Positions 18,025-27,043 of a stretch of DNA of 64,000 bases are shown piece by piece. The notes beneath the pieces were generated by a model. The model was given only the letters and a program-made list of their open reading frames with translations, had not been told where the DNA came from and did no database searches. Position 1 is the first letter of the stretch; the number at the start of each line of letters is the position of its first letter. This stretch comes from CBDFMR01 sp965249765 (GTDB lineage Bacteria; Bacteroidota; Bacteroidia; Chitinophagales; Saprospiraceae): contig CBDFMR010000005.1 of assembly GCA_965249765.1 (NCBI GenBank), forward strand, positions 1,736,001 to 1,800,000, written 5' to 3'. Both the position numbers and the translations under genes were made by a program.

Positions 18025-21012
18025 ATGAAAAAACTTTCAATTCTGATTTTTTCAATGGTGGTCTGCCTTAGTTCCATTGTGGCACAAAGGCAGGTGACCG
18101 GTGTTATAACTGATAGGAACAACGATCCACTGATCGGTGCCAATGTCAGTGTTAAAGGTTCTGCGATTGGAGCGATCACAGACATTGACGGCAAATTCGA
18201 ACTCATGGCCCCCATAGGAACGAACACCTTGGTGGCGAGTTATGTGGGGTTCGAGACACAGGAAATCGATATTTCTGGATTGTCGTCAGTGACACTTTCA
18301 TTATTTGAGGGGAAAGTTCTTGATGAGCTTGTCATCGTTGGATATGGTGAGCAGAAAAGAGAATCGCTTACCGGCGCGGTAACATCGGTAAGTAGCTCGG
18401 AAATTGAATTAAAGCCACTTGCTTCACTGGATCAGATACTTCAAGGTAGAGTTCCTGGATTAAATATTCTGAGTGGTAGCGGACAACCTGGAAGTAGTCT
18501 ATCAAGTGTCAGATTAAGGGGCCCTTCATCCATCCAAGGTAGTACTGAACCGATTTATATTCTTGACGGATTGCAGATTTCTTCGGATGATTTGCAGACG
18601 ATCAATACAAATGACTTGGAATCTGTTACAGTATTAAAGGATGCCTCTTCTACGTCAGTATATGGAGCGTCTGGAGCCAATGGTGTCATCCTTATGACAA
18701 GTAAATCAGGAGAGGCAGGTAAGGTGAAAGTCGAATACAATGTTCAGTATGGTTTTACGGATAGGACCAGAACCAAGTTTGAAGTAATGAATTCTACTGA
18801 GAAATTGGCTTTTGAAGAACTCGCAGGTCGTGGTTTCGGATGGATTTTATCTAGAAATAATCCTGGCAATATGGGATTGACAGAGGAGGAGCATCTTGCC
18901 AATGATGGGATGCTCGACAGTCTGAGAAGTATTAATACAGACTGGGCTGACGAAATTTTCAGAACTGGGGTAATACAAACTCACAACTTGAAAGTGAGTG
19001 GTGGAGATGAAAACACAAAATACTTTATTTCAGGATCTTACTATGATGAAGAGGGTCAGACCATTGGATCAGATTTTCGTCGAGGAACATTGAGGATGAA
19101 TCTTGATGAAAAAATTTCTGATAAGGTCAGAATTGGAATGAAATTGACTGGTGGAGTTTCTGATTATAATAACATTACCACCGAGGGTTTAATAAACTTC
19201 AACAATCCGTTTGCAGCAACATATTTTAGGAATCCATATGAGCAAGTATTTTTAGAGGATGGTACTTACCAATATGGAAATACAGGTAGGAATCCTTTTG
19301 AAGAAGCTGAGTTTAACGACAGGTCAAACAGGGACATTAAAGGGATAGCACAATTGAATGCTGATGTTGAGTTGATTGATAATATTACCTTTTCAGGAAT
19401 ATGGGGTATAGATTACACTGGTAATAATCTGACAAGTTTTACAAGTCCAGATTCTAGGCTTGGATCGACATCATCTCAAGGAGGTCAAGGTGCTCTAGGG
19501 AAGATAAGAGATGACCTTACGTTGCTGACTTTAAGTAATAGATTGAACTATAAGAAGATACTCAAAGATGATCATGCGGTAGATTTTTTAGTTGGGCAGG
19601 AATATCGCGGTAGGTGGATCGATAGCTACGGGGTGACAGTATTCGGGCTTACAGGTGGACTTGAGACTATTAATGGACATACTTCTGGAAGTTCAGCTTC
19701 GCCAGCGTTTATCCCGTTTGCTCAAGGGGCACAAAGAAGAAAAGTTACGCTTTCATATCTTTCAAGAGCTAATTATACCTACAAGGATAGATACAATTTG
19801 ACGGCGGGATTGAGACGAGATGCAAGTTCTGTTTTTGGAGTGAATAATAGATGGGGTACATTTTGGAATGTTGGCGCTTCATGGTTGATAAGCAGGGAAA
19901 GTTTTATGAGTGACATAAGTGCTGTCGATTTTTTGAAAATAGGAGTTAGTTATGGTACAAATGGAAACTCAGAAGGAATAGGAGAGCAAGAAAAGGAACC
20001 ATTATTCACGATAGGATCATATGGTGGAGGGGCAGCGTTTCTTCCTTCGGCAACAAATCCTGGAAATTCAAATTTGAAGTGGGAAGTCCTTAAAGGATTT
20101 AATTTATTATTGGACTTTGAGCTTTTTAATAGTTTCGTAGATGGCGATTTCAACTTTTACAACAATATAACAGAGGACCTATTCATAACCCAAGAAGTTC
20201 CTAGATCTAGTGGAGGTACCTCACTTACAATTAATGCAGGTTCAATGAGAAATCGTGGTTATGAAGCGAGGTTAGGATTTAATCTTATAAGAACAGAAAA
20301 TACAAGGTTACGTATCGGTGCCCATGCTGCTTATAATAACAACGAGATTACCGATTTGGGACAGGTGGAAGAATTCGAACAAGGAACTACAATTATTAGG
20401 GAAGGTCTTCCTCTAGGTACTCATTATTTAGAGGAATGGGCAGGTGTAGACCCAGCGACAGGAAATCCATTATATGTAGATGATGATGGTAATATAACAG
20501 ATGATTTCAACGCCGTTGACCCGAAGGCAACCTTTGGCACCTTTATAGCTCCATGGAATGGAGGAGTAAATTTAGAATTTTCTAGAGGAAGCTTTTCGGT
20601 TTCTGCATTGGGTAACTGGGTATCTGGAAACACATTGTTTAATAATCAAACCTTCTTTCAAGAAAACCCAAATTTTGCGCAGTTTAATTTGCTTACAATA
20701 ATGAACACCATATGGCAAGAACCGGGTGATGTGACAGAAATACAGAGAATAGGCACGGCACGACAATTTTCTTCGAAGGATTTGGAAGATGGGTCATTCT
20801 TTAGGTTAAGAGATGTGACAGTTGGATATGAAGTTCCCCTTACTAGTAAACTATTAGGGACTATTAGAAGTATAAGGCTGTTCGTTCAAGGAAAAAATTT
20901 GTGGACTACAACGAATTTTACTGGATTTGATCCTGAAGACAACAACAACATTGCTCAATATTCTTATCCTTCATCGAGGACGTACCTATTTGGTGCTAAT
21001 CTTGGATTTTAA
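18025..21012 (+). CDS. SusC/RagA-type TonB-dependent outer membrane receptor
   Basis: The ATG at 18025 (MKKLSILIFSMVVCLSS) gives a clean signal peptide, so the longer reading from 17989 was not used. 995 residues: signal, CarboxypepD_reg-like domain (GVITDRNNDPLIGANVSVKG, about residues 25-100), plug domain with a TonB-box-like stretch before GYGEQKRESLTGAVT, then a 22-strand barrel ending in aromatic Phe (GANLGF). It imports a large ligand with the lipoprotein partner encoded 18 bp downstream. The substrate is not evident: no glycoside hydrolases are nearby, but several peptidases are, so peptides are plausible. Confidence 0.95.
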   Translation: MKKLSILIFSMVVCLSSIVAQRQVTGVITDRNNDPLIGANVSVKGSAIGAITDIDGKFELMAPIGTNTLVASYVGFETQEIDISGLSSVTLSLFEGKVLDELVIVGYGEQKRESLTGAVTSVSSSEIELKPLASLDQILQGRVPGLNILSGSGQPGSSLSSVRLRGPSSIQGSTEPIYILDGLQISSDDLQTINTNDLESVTVLKDASSTSVYGASGANGVILMTSKSGEAGKVKVEYNVQYGFTDRTRTKFEVMNSTEKLAFEELAGRGFGWILSRNNPGNMGLTEEEHLANDGMLDSLRSINTDWADEIFRTGVIQTHNLKVSGGDENTKYFISGSYYDEEGQTIGSDFRRGTLRMNLDEKISDKVRIGMKLTGGVSDYNNITTEGLINFNNPFAATYFRNPYEQVFLEDGTYQYGNTGRNPFEEAEFNDRSNRDIKGIAQLNADVELIDNITFSGIWGIDYTGNNLTSFTSPDSRLGSTSSQGGQGALGKIRDDLTLLTLSNRLNYKKILKDDHAVDFLVGQEYRGRWIDSYGVTVFGLTGGLETINGHTSGSSASPAFIPFAQGAQRRKVTLSYLSRANYTYKDRYNLTAGLRRDASSVFGVNNRWGTFWNVGASWLISRESFMSDISAVDFLKIGVSYGTNGNSEGIGEQEKEPLFTIGSYGGGAAFLPSATNPGNSNLKWEVLKGFNLLLDFELFNSFVDGDFNFYNNITEDLFITQEVPRSSGGTSLTINAGSMRNRGYEARLGFNLIRTENTRLRIGAHAAYNNNEITDLGQVEEFEQGTTIIREGLPLGTHYLEEWAGVDPATGNPLYVDDDGNITDDFNAVDPKATFGTFIAPWNGGVNLEFSRGSFSVSALGNWVSGNTLFNNQTFFQENPNFAQFNLLTIMNTIWQEPGDVTEIQRIGTARQFSSKDLEDGSFFRLRDVTVGYEVPLTSKLLGTIRSIRLFVQGKNLWTTTNFTGFDPEDNNNIAQYSYPSSRTYLFGANLGF

Positions 21013-21030
21013 CCTTTAAAATTGATTATA

Positions 21031-22407
21031 ATGAGATACATTAAATTAATAATATCACCAATTTTGATAATCTTTATGATCGTCGGCTGTACAGGCGATC
21101 TTGACATTCCAGGGAGAGATAATGAAGTAGTCCAACCTGATTTTTCTAACATAGATGACTTGGAAATTAGCTTGTTTGGGGTGTATTCTGCCCTGAAAGG
21201 AGCTTATCCTAGTAGTTTGACATGGCTGGGAGATTGGCCTAGCGATGACTTGAAAATTGTGTCTCAGAATACTGGTCAAGGTGCCCTTGTCCATGAATGG
21301 GATTATATAGATAACGACTTAAATGTTTCGTCCGTATGGAACATTTTTTATCGATGTATAAGGCGTGCTAATTTCATTATCGAGAATGCCGATGGATTTT
21401 CTGGAAATGATGGGGTATTGGCTATGCAGTTCAAATCGGAGGCCTTAGTTGTAAGAGCTCTTGCACTTTTGGAATTGTATAAAGTGCATGGACAAGTTTA
21501 CGCAGATGGTTCAGAACTCGCAGTACCGATAGTAACTGACCCCAATAATATTCTTCAACAGGTTCCTAGAGCAAATACAGCAGAGTTGTTTTCATTTATT
21601 GAAACCGACATAAACTCTGTCCTTAGTGCCGGCAACCTGCTTGATGGTGATGTAAATCGGGTGAGCGAGGCTCTTGCATATGGTATACTTGCTAGAATTT
21701 CTATGTATAAAAGGGATTGGTCTAGTGTAGTTGCTCGATGTAATGAAGCGATAAGTGCTTCTTTAGTTGGTATATCTGCTATGGCAGAATATCCTTCGAT
21801 GTTTGGTGAAACGGATGCTGATGGAGAGGCGATTTTTAAAGTAGCATTGGACGCTATTGATCCCTCCATTGGAGATGGATACTTTTTTGACGGAATAGGC
21901 CCTTTATTTGATGCTTCTGATGACTTGATAGGGTTGTACGATGTGGACGATGTTAGGCTTACCGCCATTTTAGCAGACGATCCTGCGTTTGGATCCATAA
22001 TAGGTAAATGGTACGGAGCTCCATCTAATAGGGGTCTTCATGAACCATTTGTGATGAGAGTTTCTGAATTATATTTACTCAGAGCAGAGGCAAATGCGGA
22101 AATGGGAAATGATCAGTTGGCGAGAGATGATGTAGATGCGCTAAGGACAAACAGAATCCCTGGAGTGGGATCAACAACTGAGGCTGGATCCGCTTTGATG
22201 AACGTTATTAGAACAGAGAGAAGAAAAGAATTTGCTTATGAAGGAATGAGATTTTTTGATCTGAAGAGATGGGGGATGGCAGTTGTTCGAACGGACTGTA
22301 CCTCTGATGAGTGTACATTGGATGCGGGTAATTTTAGATTCACATACCCTATTCCTCGAGTTGAAATTTTTGCCAATGACAATATTGTTCAAAATCCTGG
22401 CTATTAA
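21031..22407 (+). CDS. SusD/RagB-type ligand-binding lipoprotein
   Basis: Starting at ATG 21031 gives 458 residues with a lipobox ending in MIVGC (Cys20). The body has the tetratricopeptide-like SusD fold, with NVSSVWNIFYRCIRRANFII near the N-terminus and the C-terminal ERRKEFAYEGMRFFDLKRWG signature. It caps the SusC barrel on the cell surface and captures substrate. The gene lies 18 bp after susC and 17 bp before a third lipoprotein gene, forming one operon closed by a terminator at 23331-23358. Confidence 0.95.
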   Translation: MRYIKLIISPILIIFMIVGCTGDLDIPGRDNEVVQPDFSNIDDLEISLFGVYSALKGAYPSSLTWLGDWPSDDLKIVSQNTGQGALVHEWDYIDNDLNVSSVWNIFYRCIRRANFIIENADGFSGNDGVLAMQFKSEALVVRALALLELYKVHGQVYADGSELAVPIVTDPNNILQQVPRANTAELFSFIETDINSVLSAGNLLDGDVNRVSEALAYGILARISMYKRDWSSVVARCNEAISASLVGISAMAEYPSMFGETDADGEAIFKVALDAIDPSIGDGYFFDGIGPLFDASDDLIGLYDVDDVRLTAILADDPAFGSIIGKWYGAPSNRGLHEPFVMRVSELYLLRAEANAEMGNDQLARDDVDALRTNRIPGVGSTTEAGSALMNVIRTERRKEFAYEGMRFFDLKRWGMAVVRTDCTSDECTLDAGNFRFTYPIPRVEIFANDNIVQNPGY

Positions 22408-22424
22408 ACATAAAACTAACTATC

Positions 22425-23306
22425 ATGATAAATAGAATATTTATTTTTTTAATTGCTGTCAGCCTCGCAGTCGCTTGTAATGACAAAGTAGCGGATGATG
22501 GGTTTTTGGATGGAGAATATATAGGGTTTAACAAGGAAGTAACCCTAGGTAGTTTCTTAGCGGATGGATCAGGTACAATCTATGATCCAGGAATCGAAGT
22601 AAGGTTAATCGCTCCACATAAGGATACGGATACTAAGTATAATTTTATTGTTGTAGATTCTCTTACTACGGCTATTGAAAATGTTGATTATCGGTTGAGT
22701 TCTGAAAGTGGAGTAATATCTGCTAATTCAAGCTTTGAAACTCTGCCTATCGAGATTCTACCTGATAATATAGATCCTACTACCAGTCCGATTCTTACAT
22801 TAAGACTAGTAGATGCAGATATACAGATTGCTGAGAATTTTAAAGACATTAGCTATAAAATTATAGTAGCTTCTTGTCCTGTTGGTGCTTCTGATTTTAC
22901 TGGGGATTACGCGATTACATATTTGGATAATCAGGTTTTTGCAGCGATTGGGGCAAGTACTTTTGGACCTGATGGAACGGTAGTTAACCTAACTAATGCA
23001 GGCGGTAATTTAAGGTCTTTTAACTTTGTTCATTTGCAGGAACTTGCTATTATGGGACAAGGTGCCGTAGTATTATCTTTTGACCTTGATTGTGGAGAGG
23101 TTATCCCTATTAATCTAATTGGGACTAACCTTTCTTGTGATATGGGAGCAACGGAAATAAATATAGGTCCTGCTGCTACATTTAGTTTTTACAGTGCGGC
23201 TAATGACAGTAGTTTTGAAATGACTTATAATACATTTGAGTCTGGTTTTGATGGAGGATGCGGTACAGATCCATTTACAGAGATTGTATTATTTACCAAA
23301 CAATAA
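22425..23306 (+). CDS. Surface lipoprotein of the SusC/D operon, function unknown
   Basis: 293 residues, lipobox SLAVAC (Cys18). Residues about 30-145 resemble the Calx-beta/DUF4843-like domains that accompany SusD in Bacteroidota operons; the second half (from about residue 150) is a beta-rich domain starting GASDFTGDYAITY, a pattern common to surface lipoproteins of these loci. No enzyme motif is seen. It takes the place that SusE/SusF-like binding proteins hold in other loci. It shares the leader sequence AAACTAACT with susC, directly upstream of its ATG. Confidence 0.6.
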   Translation: MINRIFIFLIAVSLAVACNDKVADDGFLDGEYIGFNKEVTLGSFLADGSGTIYDPGIEVRLIAPHKDTDTKYNFIVVDSLTTAIENVDYRLSSESGVISANSSFETLPIEILPDNIDPTTSPILTLRLVDADIQIAENFKDISYKIIVASCPVGASDFTGDYAITYLDNQVFAAIGASTFGPDGTVVNLTNAGGNLRSFNFVHLQELAIMGQGAVVLSFDLDCGEVIPINLIGTNLSCDMGATEINIGPAATFSFYSAANDSSFEMTYNTFESGFDGGCGTDPFTEIVLFTKQ

Positions 23307-23330
23307 TAAATCGTATTGAATGACATAGAG

Positions 23331-23358
23331 CCTCTTGCAATTTGCAAGGGGTTTTTTT
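23331..23358 (+). terminator. Rho-independent terminator of the SusC/D operon
   Basis: CCTCTTGCAA at 23331-23340 pairs with TTGCAAGGGG at 23342-23351, followed by seven T residues. It separates the SusC/D operon from the subtilase gene. Confidence 0.85.
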
Positions 23359-23471
23359 GTACTTTAATTTTCTAAATAATTAATTAATCAGTGAGTAGGT
23401 GATTTGATGTTGTGCTTCGTCTAATTAATAATAAGTAGTGTCTTTAATCGTTTAATCGAAAATAAAATAAT

Positions 23472-26400
23472 ATGAAAACAGTCGTCTTAAGTATAGTCCT
23501 CTGCTTACTCATTAGTTGCAGCTATGGCCAAATTAACCGTTCGATAAATAAAGAAAGCCTACTAGAGTTAAAAGCTGATGTTAAAAAAGAGAATTTAAAT
23601 GCCAAGAATAGGATTCGTGCCTTTGTGCTTGCTAATCCTTCATTTAAGGGAGGTCTTTATACTCGCTATGGTAAGCAAATGATTATCGAAGATATTATTA
23701 ATGGATTACCTGTTTTAAGAGCCACTTATAATAGGACAGCATCGATCACTACCGGGACTGATTTTTTAAAGAAAGACGGTGGATTAGGGCTGGATCTAAG
23801 TGGGGAGGGTATGGAAGTCGTTATGTGGGATGGTGGTAGAGTTAATACAGACCATCAAGAATTTGGCTCGAGGGTGGTAAATTGGGACGGTGGAGATTTG
23901 AGTGACCACTCTTCCCATGTTATGGGTACAATACTTGCAAGCGGGGTCAATCCAGCCGCTGAGGGGATGGCGACAAAAGCGGAGGCAAGAGCCTTTGATT
24001 TTGAAAACGATACTCAAGAAATGATTGACGCAGCTATTGGTGGCCTTGTACTTTCTAATCATTCTTATGGTAGTGTAGCCGGTTGGTCAAATGGAATATG
24101 GGTAGGCGATAATACTTTGAGTACAGATGAAGACTGGAAATTTGGATTTTACGATTCCAGAGCCCGAGAATGGGACCAGGTGGCCTTAGATGCGCCACAT
24201 TACCTCATAGTTAAAGGAGCGGGAAACGACAGAGGTGAAAGCGGCGATGGAAGCCATCCTGCAGATGGTACTTATGACTGTATTTCTACCTACGGTACTG
24301 CAAAAAACATACTTACCGTAGGAGCTGTAGAAAAAATTAGCGGGGGGTACATTGAACCCGCTGATGTGGTCATGAGTAGTTTTAGCAGTTGGGGGCCAAC
24401 AGATGATGGAAGAATAAAACCTGATATAGTAGGTGTTGGGGTAGGAGTGTTTTCTTGCCTTGATACACCGGATGATGGCTATGGAATAATGCAAGGCACA
24501 TCTATGTCCACTCCCAATGTAACAGGAAGCCTACTGTTGCTCCAAGAGCTTCATGAGGACTTGAAGGGTCATTTTATGCGATCGTCTACAATGAAGGCAC
24601 TCGTTATTCATACAGCCCACGAATCAGGATTTAATCCAGGTCCTGATTACAAGCATGGATGGGGACTTTTAAATGCAAAGGGTGCAGCGGAGGTTCTTCT
24701 AGAGGAAAATGGTGTCAACGAGATCATTGTTGAGGACGTCATAACATCTGGTGGTGAATATTTACTTGAGCTTAATCCGGTGCTTGGATCGAGAATTAAA
24801 GCAACCTTGGTCTGGACAGATGTGCCTGGAACTCCTGTACCGGTATCATTGGATCCTATTACACGAATGCTGGTAAATGACTTGGATATGCGCATCGATG
24901 ATGGTGCAGGGAATGTATCCTTTCCGTGGACACTTGACCCCAATTCACCTACTGCCGCAGCACTAAAAGGAGATAATTCAAGGGACAACGTCGAGGTTAT
25001 AGAGATTGATGACCCTAATCCGATTTCTTATACACTTAGGATTTCTCATAAAGGGTCTTTAGTAAATGGGTCACAGTCATTTAGTCTTATCATTAGCTAC
25101 GAATCGCAAGGAGATGCTCTATCTAATCTATATTGGATAGGAAATGAGGGCAATTGGTCAGATGGAAACAATTGGTCCTTTAATAGTGGAGGAGCACCGG
25201 CTGGAGTGACTCCAGCAAGCACCAATAAGGTAATTTACGATAACAATTCTTTTACAATAGATGGTCAGACCTCTCTTATGGATGGCGACTATGCTTGTGG
25301 CGGAATAGTATGGTTTAGCAACTCTACGGCAGTACTTGACCTTGGAGGAAACGACTTGTTATCTAGTGGGGATGTCCTACTGGAATCAAGCAAACTAACG
25401 CTGGTGGACGGTACCTTGCGATTGTCCAATGATAATGTATCGAGAAGTCTATTGTTAAACTTAAATAAGACTTTGGTAGATGATATTGGTATTGTATTGG
25501 AAACGGATAATCAAGCGATTTGGAAACTTAACGATCAGACCGTTGGACCATTGTTAGGGATAATTGCACGAGGTGGAGTGATAGAGATTCAACGTAGTAA
25601 TGTACAAGTAAACAGCCTTATCTTTTTAAATGAACAGAGTCTTATTCCATTGGATAGTTCAGACTTTAGCAATCTGCGCATGATTGATTTTGGATTAGTG
25701 GCTCATTTATCCGATACGTTAACTACATATAGTTTTGATGAGAATATACCAGGAAGTATTGTAGCCTCACAGGTCGCATCTCATGGTTTTATCAATGCTG
25801 GGGACCTTAGACTAGAGGATGTTGGAGGGTATTACAACAGAATAGAAGTGACAAAAAGTCTTGTTGTTCAGGGAACTGGTAATAGGTTCAGAACACTTGT
25901 GTTGATGGATGCTGATCTGAAAATTATGGAAAACACAGAATTGCATATTTATGATGACATAGTTGTAGATAATATAAACACCATATCAATCATGTCAAGT
26001 GCATTTTCCAGGGCAGCAATAAACATCGAGCCTCATAAGAAGTATTGTTTTGATAATCTAAATATTACGAAAGTGGACATTGTTGGAAATTCTTCAATGA
26101 ATGCAGGATTAAACAGTACTGTGTCAGAGTCAGACAATTGGTTTGAAGTTGAGTGCGATGATCTACTGTTTGCCGATTTCACATATGATAAAGCATGTGA
26201 AGAATCCCTGGCCACTCTGACAGATGTCAGTACAGGGAATGTAGTGAGTAGGGAATGGATAGTAGGAGGTGAAGTTGTGTCAACAGACGAAGTGTTTCAG
26301 TACAATTTTGGAGACGAAGGAGAATATGAAGTTATTATTAAAGTTTTTGACGGCTCTGGTTCGATTACATCATATAGTTCTCTGATAAGTGTAGGGCCAA

Positions 26401-26864
26401 GCGATCTTCTTCCCAATGAGGTTATTCAGAATGATACAGAATTAGTTAGCTTAAAACCTGCCGATTCTTATCAATGGTATAAAGATGATCAACTCATTGT
26501 CGGAGCCACTGAAAGAACTTATGAATTTAATGAGGAACCAGGAGCATACTTTGTAACTACATTTAGCGAGAATTGTAACAGACAGTCAGCTTTGTGGTTG
26601 GTAACCTCTGTATTTGATCCAACATTAGCAGATGATATTGTACTTATCCCGAATCCAACTCGTGATCGTCTTGAAGTAAAAATAACTAGAGGAGGTGATT
26701 ATGAAGTGCAAGTTATAAACCTGCTACAGGAGATAATTATGACACGAAGATTGAATAGTAATTCGAGCAAATTCATTGACTTGGAAGACCTAGCTGCTGG
26801 AGTCTATATTATTAAGGTAAGTTCAAGTAGTGGTTTTGGAACAAAGCGTCTTTTGAAAATATGA
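23472..26864 (+). CDS. Secreted subtilisin-family (S8) protease with T9SS sorting domain
   Basis: 1130 residues. Signal peptide, then an S8 domain with Asp120 (VVMWDGG), His146 (DHSSHVMGT) and Ser344 (GTSMSTPN). A beta-sandwich domain with the ATLVWTDVPGTP motif follows, then a long beta-rich region, a PKD-like domain (about 905-975, YNFGDEGEYEVIIKVFD), and a type A T9SS C-terminal sorting domain (IPNPTRDRLEVK to TKRLLKI). It should be exported by type IX secretion and attached to the surface or released. It is transcribed on its own after a terminator. It may supply peptides to the SusC/D pair just upstream; this is inference. Confidence 0.93.
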   Translation: MKTVVLSIVLCLLISCSYGQINRSINKESLLELKADVKKENLNAKNRIRAFVLANPSFKGGLYTRYGKQMIIEDIINGLPVLRATYNRTASITTGTDFLKKDGGLGLDLSGEGMEVVMWDGGRVNTDHQEFGSRVVNWDGGDLSDHSSHVMGTILASGVNPAAEGMATKAEARAFDFENDTQEMIDAAIGGLVLSNHSYGSVAGWSNGIWVGDNTLSTDEDWKFGFYDSRAREWDQVALDAPHYLIVKGAGNDRGESGDGSHPADGTYDCISTYGTAKNILTVGAVEKISGGYIEPADVVMSSFSSWGPTDDGRIKPDIVGVGVGVFSCLDTPDDGYGIMQGTSMSTPNVTGSLLLLQELHEDLKGHFMRSSTMKALVIHTAHESGFNPGPDYKHGWGLLNAKGAAEVLLEENGVNEIIVEDVITSGGEYLLELNPVLGSRIKATLVWTDVPGTPVPVSLDPITRMLVNDLDMRIDDGAGNVSFPWTLDPNSPTAAALKGDNSRDNVEVIEIDDPNPISYTLRISHKGSLVNGSQSFSLIISYESQGDALSNLYWIGNEGNWSDGNNWSFNSGGAPAGVTPASTNKVIYDNNSFTIDGQTSLMDGDYACGGIVWFSNSTAVLDLGGNDLLSSGDVLLESSKLTLVDGTLRLSNDNVSRSLLLNLNKTLVDDIGIVLETDNQAIWKLNDQTVGPLLGIIARGGVIEIQRSNVQVNSLIFLNEQSLIPLDSSDFSNLRMIDFGLVAHLSDTLTTYSFDENIPGSIVASQVASHGFINAGDLRLEDVGGYYNRIEVTKSLVVQGTGNRFRTLVLMDADLKIMENTELHIYDDIVVDNINTISIMSSAFSRAAINIEPHKKYCFDNLNITKVDIVGNSSMNAGLNSTVSESDNWFEVECDDLLFADFTYDKACEESLATLTDVSTGNVVSREWIVGGEVVSTDEVFQYNFGDEGEYEVIIKVFDGSGSITSYSSLISVGPSDLLPNEVIQNDTELVSLKPADSYQWYKDDQLIVGATERTYEFNEEPGAYFVTTFSENCNRQSALWLVTSVFDPTLADDIVLIPNPTRDRLEVKITRGGDYEVQVINLLQEIIMTRRLNSNSSKFIDLEDLAAGVYIIKVSSSSGFGTKRLLKI

Positions 26865-26986
26865 GCGTGATAATGTATGTTAAGAAAGATGCAAGAATTT
26901 CGTTATCCAAATTGAAGTTTTTCAATTAAATACTCTCACCATATTCCATACTTCATACGGATGGTTGAGATTACAATAGACGGGAC

Positions 26987-27018
26987 AAAAAAAACTCCAA
27001 CAGCTTAAGTCATTGGAG
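26987..27018 (-). terminator. Terminator of the S46 peptidase gene
   Basis: Read on the minus strand: CTCCAA, a 12-base loop, TTGGAG, then eight T residues (26987-26994). It lies 25 bp after the S46 peptidase stop. Confidence 0.65.
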
Positions 27019-27043
27019 GTTTAATTTTCTTCTTACCAATATC

